A stretch of 64,000 bases of DNA, from assembly GCA_036852015.1 (NCBI GenBank), contig JAANDG010000146.1, positions 1-64,000 on the forward strand, read 5' to 3'. Position numbers and translations under genes: made by a program. Below the pieces are notes generated by a model. It worked only from the letters and a program-made list of their open reading frames with translations. It was not told the DNA's origin and did no database searches. This document shows, piece after piece, positions 58,128 to 64,000 of this stretch; within the stretch, counting starts at the first letter, position 1, and each line of letters starts with the position of its first letter. This DNA is from Pelodera strongyloides. Its lineage: Eukaryota > Nematoda > Chromadorea > Rhabditida > Rhabditidae.

Positions 58128-60774
58128 ATGAGTGATGTCAAAACTACGGCAAGTTGCGTGGACGAAGATAGCACGCCGCATGATGTTTGTACGCAAAAAC
58201 CACGCGGCTGGCATGCCAAAAAGAGGTTCTGCGAGCAGTTGCCGCGGGGACTATATCTCAATCTACACAACTTGTCCAATTTATCAGAAAAATCAATCAG
58301 TAAAAAAAATCAATATTTAAAAAAATGTATTGTGCAGTGAACTCACCATGATATGATGAACTCACCATGATTTTTAGGATATGATCACTTGGGTGGAGCC
58401 ACTCAGTTCGCAGTCTTTACAAGGAGGACGTCGCCGTCGCATGTTACGCCTCCTGTAGAGCATAGGACGATGAAACGGGTTAGTAGTTTTGATGATTATA
58501 TACTTTGAGCTGTCGCCGCGTGAGAAAGAGATCACTGGAGTACGCGAGGGGTGCGCGAAACGTGTGCAATGCCATCTGCAGCGCCCGTAACGCGGCGAGT
58601 AGTAGGTGTTGGTGCACCGTTTCATGTTGTCCCAACTGTTTGTTTTCTGTGAAGTGATTCGTATGTATGAGGCATTTATTCTATTATATACATTCGCATA
58701 CAACACATGTGTATGCATTTGTCCAGCATACTTTTCAAAAACCGGCTGTTATATCGCTTTAATTACTTTCAGGCTGCAAGTTTCATTGTTCCGTGTGGTT
58801 TGCGGTGGTTGACGAAACGATTAGCACTACGGACGTTCAAGAGATTTATTGAACAGGACAAGCTATCGGAATGTGCAACGGTGGTATGTGATTTAATATT
58901 CCTTGTTGAGCAGACATATTAAGAAGGCACATATAAACGAAACACTAAGATAATAAGACGAACATGCTTCGCCATCGTTCGTGCTGACCACATGTCAAAC
59001 CAAAAAACCCCGGTTTCGCCCCGATCAAGTCCCTAAAAAATCGGGGGCGAAACCGGTTTTTTTTTTGTCGGGGCGAAATCAGGGTTTTTCGGAAAATAAT
59101 CGGAGCGAAATCGGTTTTTTTTTGAAAGAATCTGGGTTTTTTGAAAATAATCGGGGCGAAATCGGGTTTTTTTTTTGAAAGAATCTGGGTTTTTTGAAAA
59201 TAATCGGGACCAGATCGGGATTTTCACTTTCCTGTGTGGGGGCCAGCAGGGACTAAACTACATGTGGAAAATAGTGGAATGGAGAGTAACTCCCCTAGTT
59301 TTGTGTGATGTGGAGTGTTATCGTTCGATCTAATAAAAGAGGAAATAAATTGGAAACGTGCAAGTGAATAATTTATACGTAAAGAAAACAATGAATAAAC
59401 TATATATAATATGGCAACTCTGTTTCGACCCTTCGCAAACGAGGATTTCACCGTAGTAGTGTATCCTTTGTGTTGATATGATAATGATAGTATCAGTATA
59501 GATTTCTTATTGACTTTTTGTATTTTTTTATAATTTTAATTCCGATTTAGGAACTTGGCCTCAAGTACTACTCGGTACCTTTCAGTACTCTTATTGAAAC
59601 AGCTGAAGAGGACGAGAAGGAGGTTTTGATACGGCAACCAGATTTAGCAGTGTGAGTTTGTTACATTTGGGGGCACTAATCTAGAATATTTAAAGCGGTA
59701 TGACATGAGGTTTGTGCAATACATCCTGAACAGATGCGTGACACGGTATCATATGCAAACCGTGCCGTTATGTGGCGTAAACACGCGGAAGGATACATGT
59801 AACTGTATCCGATACACGGGAGTGCGCACGCAACGTTCCTTCTTTTGATCTTTAGTTACTGTATTGGTTTAGTAAGACTAGTTCGGCGATGATGGTTTGA
59901 TGATGGTTTTTGAGAAAATTTGGTCGCGATATGGTCACCAAATGGTTCAGCCCACGGAAACCGTAACCAAATGGGCTTCTCCGTTTCCTATGTACTGTGG
60001 AGTCTATGATTCAAATTGTTTTGTAAGACGATTTCGGCTGCCACCCTGATGATGGTTTTCGAGGAAACTAGGTCGCAAAATGGTCACCAAATCGGTTCCT
60101 CCAGTTCTTTTTTATGTAATGTCGACAATAATTGTTTAGCAAGACGATCTCGGCTGCCACCCTGATGACGGCCTATTCGTTAGAGAAGGAGGGCGCATGG
60201 CAGTTGATGGTACAGTACAAAGCGACCGCTAAGGAACTCATTCAATATATGGACAGGGGCCTGGCAGCGGAGGACGAGTATGGGCATGGTGCACAATTGA
60301 TTTTAAAGCGGTATGACACCCGGTTTTGATATTTTGATAGTATCCATAGCCGTGCACAGTAGATTTTAAAGCGGTATGATACGCGGTTTTGATATTATCC
60401 ATGGGACGTGCACAGTAGATTTTAAAGCGGTATGACACGCGGTTTTGATATTATCCATAGGGGTAACGTGTACAGTAATTTAGTGACCATGTGGGAGAGC
60501 TGATTTCTTTTTTTTTCTCATAAGCTGTTCGTACTAACGGTGTCAATTTAATAACTTTATTTAAGCATTTATTTTTTTATATTCACTAATATTTTCGCTT
60601 AGCATGTTACGTTTTACCAGAAAGCCTAAGTCCTTCTGAGGCCATATTCACAACTCGATTCTCCGAGCTGTCTTTTTCACTGGGACTCCCGTGTTAGAAT
60701 GCTATTTCTGTCCTAGGGAATATTTCCCCGAGGGAATCAAGTGGTGAATATGGCTTCTGAAAAGTATATATATA

Positions 60775-60806
<32 letters not shown>

Positions 60807-61394
60807 CACTGAGAGCCGATGAGCTGCGCGCCGCACCATTTCGGGAAACAAAATGCGCGCCGCAAAGAAATGGGAAACAAAATGCGCGCCGAATAGAAAT
60901 GGGGCGCAAAATGCGCGCCGATCCTTTGCGGGAAACACTTTTCTTGGTTCGGCGCGCAAGTTGCGCCCCGCACCATTTCCGCACCTTTTCCGCACCTTTT
61001 CGGCAACGTTTTTGAAAGCCTCGGAGGATCTGCCGTAAGTGCAGTTGTTGTACTATTTTTCCGCAAGCACTGGTCTCACATGTGTTGTGTGGCCGAGTGA
61101 TCTAAGGCGCTGTTTAGAGAAAGTATCTGACAAGACTGTTAGGTTCGAATCCAACATGCTGCTTTCTTTTTGCGGTTTTTACTTTTCCCGCACGGTTTCC
61201 GCACCATTTCGGCAACGTTTTGGGGGTGTTTCCCGCACCAAAACAGCAACCGGAGTCGTTGAAAAAACTTTTGCGGCGCGCATCAAATTCTTTTGCGGGA
61301 AACACCCCCAAACTGTTGCCGCGCGCAACTCTTCAGTTTCGTTGATATGTCTCAATTCTTCTGTTCTACTGCAAGGCTTGCCGTCAATTTATGA
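58128..61394 (+). CDS. Unrecognised small protein (about 205 aa)
   Basis: Exons 58128-58299, 58378-58454, 58773-58883, 59551-59651, 60140-60277 and, tentatively, 61376-61394 (TGA) chain in phase to 618 nt. The ATG follows a polypyrimidine-TGTAAG acceptor by 7 nt. The product begins MSDVKTTASCVDEDSTPHD and continues with KKRFCEQLPRGLYLNLHNLS, a helical middle (ALRTFKRFIEQDKLSECATV), KYYSVPFSTLIETAEEDEKE and a helical end (LEKEGAWQLMVQYKATAKE, LIQYMDRGLAAEDE). I do not recognise it. The exon 2 and exon 5 donors are imperfect (GTAGAG, GTATGG) and the last exon adds only LAVNL, so the C-terminus is uncertain. Exon 3 starts 10 nt after a family C MITE end. Introns carry solo family B ends and a tRNA-like sequence. 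Confidence 0.6.
58640..58762. mobile_element. MITE family C right part
   Basis: CATTTGTCCAGCATACTTTT then CAAAAACCGGCTGTTATATC and GCT-TTAA, ending 10 nt before the exon 3 acceptor of the 58128 gene. Confidence 0.6.
58996..59222. repeat. ATCGGGGCGAAATCGG tandem repeat
   Basis: Four irregular units of 50-60 bp built from AATCGGGGCGAAATCGG, poly(T), GAAAGAATCTGGG and TTTTTTGAAAATAATCGG. A related, shorter patch lies at 62794-62950. Confidence 0.8.
60302..60478. repeat. Three tandem solo family B ends
   Basis: Three units of about 57-60 bp, each starting ATTTTAAAGCGGTATGA followed by CRCSCGGTTTTGATATT, TATCCAT and CGTGCACAGTA. Confidence 0.88.
60638..60759. mobile_element. MITE family D copy 4
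   Basis: GAGGCCATATTCACAACTCG left and AAGTGGTGAATATGGCTTC right. Confidence 0.85.
60764..60806. repeat. (TA)n microsatellite
   Basis: Nearly pure TA run just after the family D element. Confidence 0.95.
60820..61330. repeat. GC-rich repeat block
   Basis: Repeated and inverted words GCGCGCCG, CCGCACCATTTC, GGGAAACA and CGGCAACGTTTT over 500 bp. The block surrounds a tRNA-like sequence and may be a decayed larger element. Confidence 0.6.
61084..61158 (+). other. tRNA-Leu-like sequence
   Basis: TGGCCGAGTGATCTAAGGCG is a good type II D-arm with A box, and TAGGTTCGAATCCAAC a B box with T-arm. Acceptor strands do not pair and the anticodon arm is poor, so it is a pseudogene or SINE head rather than a working tRNA. 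Confidence 0.5.
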
Positions 61395-61507
61395 TTTGTG
61401 AAGGCCGGGCCTTCACGGGTTAGTCGCATTCCTCTATCTCCTTTTTGGTTGATTTTTTTCATGTGTATTTAGTTTTCAACTAGGTATCTTTTTCATTGTA
61501 TGTACTT

Positions 61508-61513
61508 AATAAA
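61508..61513 (+). terminator. Candidate poly(A) signal
   Basis: AATAAA about 115 nt after the proposed stop of the 58128 gene. Confidence 0.35.
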
Positions 61514-61830
61514 ACTTAATGAAACGACCTTTTAAGAAGTTTGTGTATGTTAAATGCTACAGATTCTATATACTGTGTAAGGTGGAAAATAACAGAGAAA
61601 TGCATCGTGTTCGTATACTTTATCTAAAGATAAAAACTTACTTCAGAAACACATTATTTTAATAAAACATCAACTAAACTTAATAAAACATAATGAATGT
61701 GCATGTTAAATGCTACAGGTTCCATTCTTGGACGGTGTACTAAAAACAACCTTATTTTAGCCTATTTTCTTAATTTTCAGTAATAGTTTATTTTACAACC
61801 TATAATTGGGGTTAGGCGCGCTATGTTATA

Positions 61831-63858
61831 TTAACAATGAATGCTACCAATAACTACTATAATCACGGCTACCATCAGTACGATAAGGGCTATGTAAAAA
61901 AAGTGAATAATCTGTGTTCTGAAGTATGAACAGCTTCTCTTGGATTTTTCTCATTTTCCTTCAGTTGTTTCTCATAGACTGCACTGATTTTTCGGAATTC
62001 TTCAGTCTAAAACAGGACATAACACTTACAAAGAAACATGGCATTCACGCATTAAGCGAAATATCGGCCGGTTTTTGAAACGCATCGGGGACAGCTGAAT
62101 TCTTACGTCTTTATGCAGAGTTGCTCGAATTTAACTCGATTTTTTATTCTAATTTATGTTCATTTATTTGCATAAGCTGAATAAGAAAACAGGTGTCTAC
62201 GATGCGTTCAAAAACCTAAGCCGGACTAACCTAAAAGAGAAAGGTTTATTTGTCCTCATGTCGGGAACGAAATCCATACTACGTTTCAAGGATTTGGTAT
62301 AAGCAGTCCAACTTTTTGCAACTCCAAAATAAGCCACATGCGTCTCATTACATTAATTATAGACTATACGCTTCAGACGTTTCACATAAGTATGCCCACT
62401 TTTGTCAGGCTGTGCAATATTAGGAAGTCGACTCACTCAGGCGGCGATGGCCGTCTGGTAGAAAATACTTATGCTAGATACACCTGTATGCAGTGGTTAG
62501 ATTAATGGACCATTATACAGAAGACTAATCTATTAGTCCCACCGCGAGGTTTAGTATTGTGGTTAATTGTGATACTTACCCTAACCAATTCAAACGAGTT
62601 GAATGATCTGATTAATACGTAGTCCGAAGGAGCATCCACCACAGTCACATTACAGTTCGCTCCACTTGGGGCAGAACATAAGTTTTCGCCCTCAGTACAG
62701 AAATATCGCCCTTTCTGCAATTTATTCGTATTGTGATTTATTTTGTTAGACATACCAGAAAATGTCACTACCACATGGGAAACCAACAACCCGATCAAGT
62801 TCCTCAAGAAATCTGCGCAAAATCGGGGTTTTTCGGAAAAAAATCGGGGCAAAATCGTTTTTTTTAAATAATCGAGCAATATCGGGCCTTGTTCCCAATT
62901 TAGCCCCGATTATTTGAGAGCGGGACGAAAAATCGGTGTTTTCACTTTCCCGTGTACAATTCAATTCTGTTATTATTAATCATATGGAAACTAAATAGTT
63001 TCTTACCTTAAATGTGCATTCTGTGAAGTCGATTGGCTCTGTGCTTTCGCCTCCCACTTTTCCAAAATTTACAGGCATGTTATCATGGTAGGCGTATGTA
63101 TTAGCCCCTACAACGTGAAAGTCGGCGACATCGTCGCGCACAAAAACAGGGGCTTAAATAAAAACCAAGTGTCAAAAAGGGTTATTTTTCGGAGATAGAT
63201 TACAGTAGATTATCGTATTTTTTAGCAAAAGGATATTTAGACAAATATCCGGCAAAAAGCGAACAATTCTCTATCGTAAAAAGAGTTACTCCGTAACTAA
63301 AAGGGTAGTTTTTGGATCTTCAAAAAGAGAACAATTCAGCGTTGGGCAATCTACAAAAAGGGGCGAGTTCAGCATATTCTATGACTGGACAAAAAGAGAA
63401 CAATTCGTTGTATTTTTCTTAGTTTCATTTTCTCATAACTAACTTAACAAGGGATTATATTAAATATTCATAATATAAACAAAATATTCGCATCTATGCG
63501 TAAATCATAAATTTTACGAAGGCCAAAAATATGCGGCAGTTTTTAACGCAGGGATTGTATAAATATTCATTATCGAAAAAAAAAATATTCTCCTCTATGT
63601 ATAAATCATAAATTTTACGAAGGCCAAAAATAAGTGGCAGTTTTTAACGCATAAACTCCTCCTACAATGCGCTCAACTCGGCAAGGATTGCTCTATACAA
63701 AATGCTGTTAGCAAACTACCATAAACCTTGGCCTTATCATTGACAATGGTAACGAACTCGCCATTATGGTACTCATGCAAGAAGCCGCCCATCTGCCTCG
63801 TAAACCGTACAGATGCTTGCTTCATGGCCAGGGTCATAAGCAGTGTAATAAACAAGTG
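61831..63858 (-). CDS. Probable secreted or single-pass membrane protein (partial, uncertain)
   Basis: Two exons are firm and in phase: 63007-63152 (PVFVRDDVADFHVVGANTYA onward) and 62580-62714 (KGRYFCTEGENLCSAPSGAN, then SDYVLIRSFNSFELV), cysteine-containing and extracellular in style. An upstream exon at 63727-63858 has two protein-like frames. Downstream, 62437-62454 reads TAIAA and a stop. Alternatively 61831-62006 encodes EEFRKISAVYEKQL and, in another frame, a hydrophobic helix IALIVLMVAVIIVVIG ending in TAA, which would be a C-terminal membrane anchor. The frame break means a missed exon, a sequence error or decay. The family is not recognised. Confidence 0.45.
62052..62225. mobile_element. 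MITE family A copy 22 (right end truncated)
   Basis: TTAA-GCGAAATATCGGCCGG left end. The right arm stops after TGCGTTCAAAAACC. Confidence 0.82.
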
Positions 63859-64000
63859 CTAATCAAAGATTTACTGATGAACATAATAAAAATGGATTTT
63901 CCGAATATGAGAAAGAGTCTGGTTATAGGTTATAGATATTATTATGTTTTAGTGGAAAGTAAAAATATGTTTATACGAGGTCAGCTAGCAGTGATTGATA

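Noticed and set aside
61084..61158. Functional tRNA-Leu gene
   Set aside because: A and B boxes are good, but the acceptor strands do not pair and the anticodon stem is broken.

Overview
This is eukaryotic DNA, almost certainly from a nematode. (1) One gene encodes a complete serpentine chemoreceptor of the nematode Srx type. (2) Another encodes an alpha/beta hydrolase of the DUF1057 group, known mainly from worms. (3) Most start codons lie 0-20 nt downstream of a TTTCAG/TTTTAG acceptor with no recognisable upstream exon, as expected for spliced-leader trans-splicing. (4) There is a short interstitial TTAGGC run, the nematode telomere motif. Genes are intron-dense (27 coding exons in SYF1), which suggests a lineage outside Caenorhabditis. 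The species cannot be named from the sequence. All exon models below were built by eye from reading frame, splice sites and known protein families. Where stated, every intron phase was checked and agrees.

Layout: 1-3308 (+) 3' part of a DUF1057 alpha/beta hydrolase; 3.56-15.4 kb a gene-poor, repeat-rich stretch; 15408-19473 (+) an Srx-type GPCR; 21464-25793 (-) an unrecognised helical protein; 26634-39996 (+) the splicing factor SYF1/XAB2; 40768-46658 (+) the UBX-domain ER protein UBXN4; 47892-52368 (+) the small-RNA 2'-O-methyltransferase HEN1, with an odd C-terminus; 52379-57517 (-) an unrecognised basic, proline-rich protein converging on HEN1; 58128-61394 (+) an unrecognised small protein divergent from it; 61831-63858 (-) fragments of a probable secreted or membrane protein. 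SYF1, UBXN4 and HEN1 are head-to-tail on one strand and may be an operon-like cluster.

Repeats dominate the rest. A near-palindromic MITE of about 180 bp (family A, ends TTAA-AGCGAAATACCGGCCGG) occurs at least 22 times in both orientations. Related families B (CACGTGG ends) and C, and a 580-bp element H, share the TTAA-flanked layout, which points to piggyBac-like mobilisation. Other MITEs include a Tc1/mariner-like element, a Harbinger-like element, a 120-bp family (GGCCATATTCACCAC ends) and a GC-rich family found only in SYF1 introns. A tRNA-derived SINE sits inside one family A copy with a clean 8-bp target duplication. (AG)n/(CT)n runs, minisatellites and a 200-bp poly(C) tract are also present.

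The most unusual pattern is that four genes (DUF1057 hydrolase, GPCR, SYF1, UBXN4) each carry one or more diverged copies of their own last codons plus stop codon just downstream of the real stop. MITE ends also sit repeatedly within 10-30 nt of splice sites.
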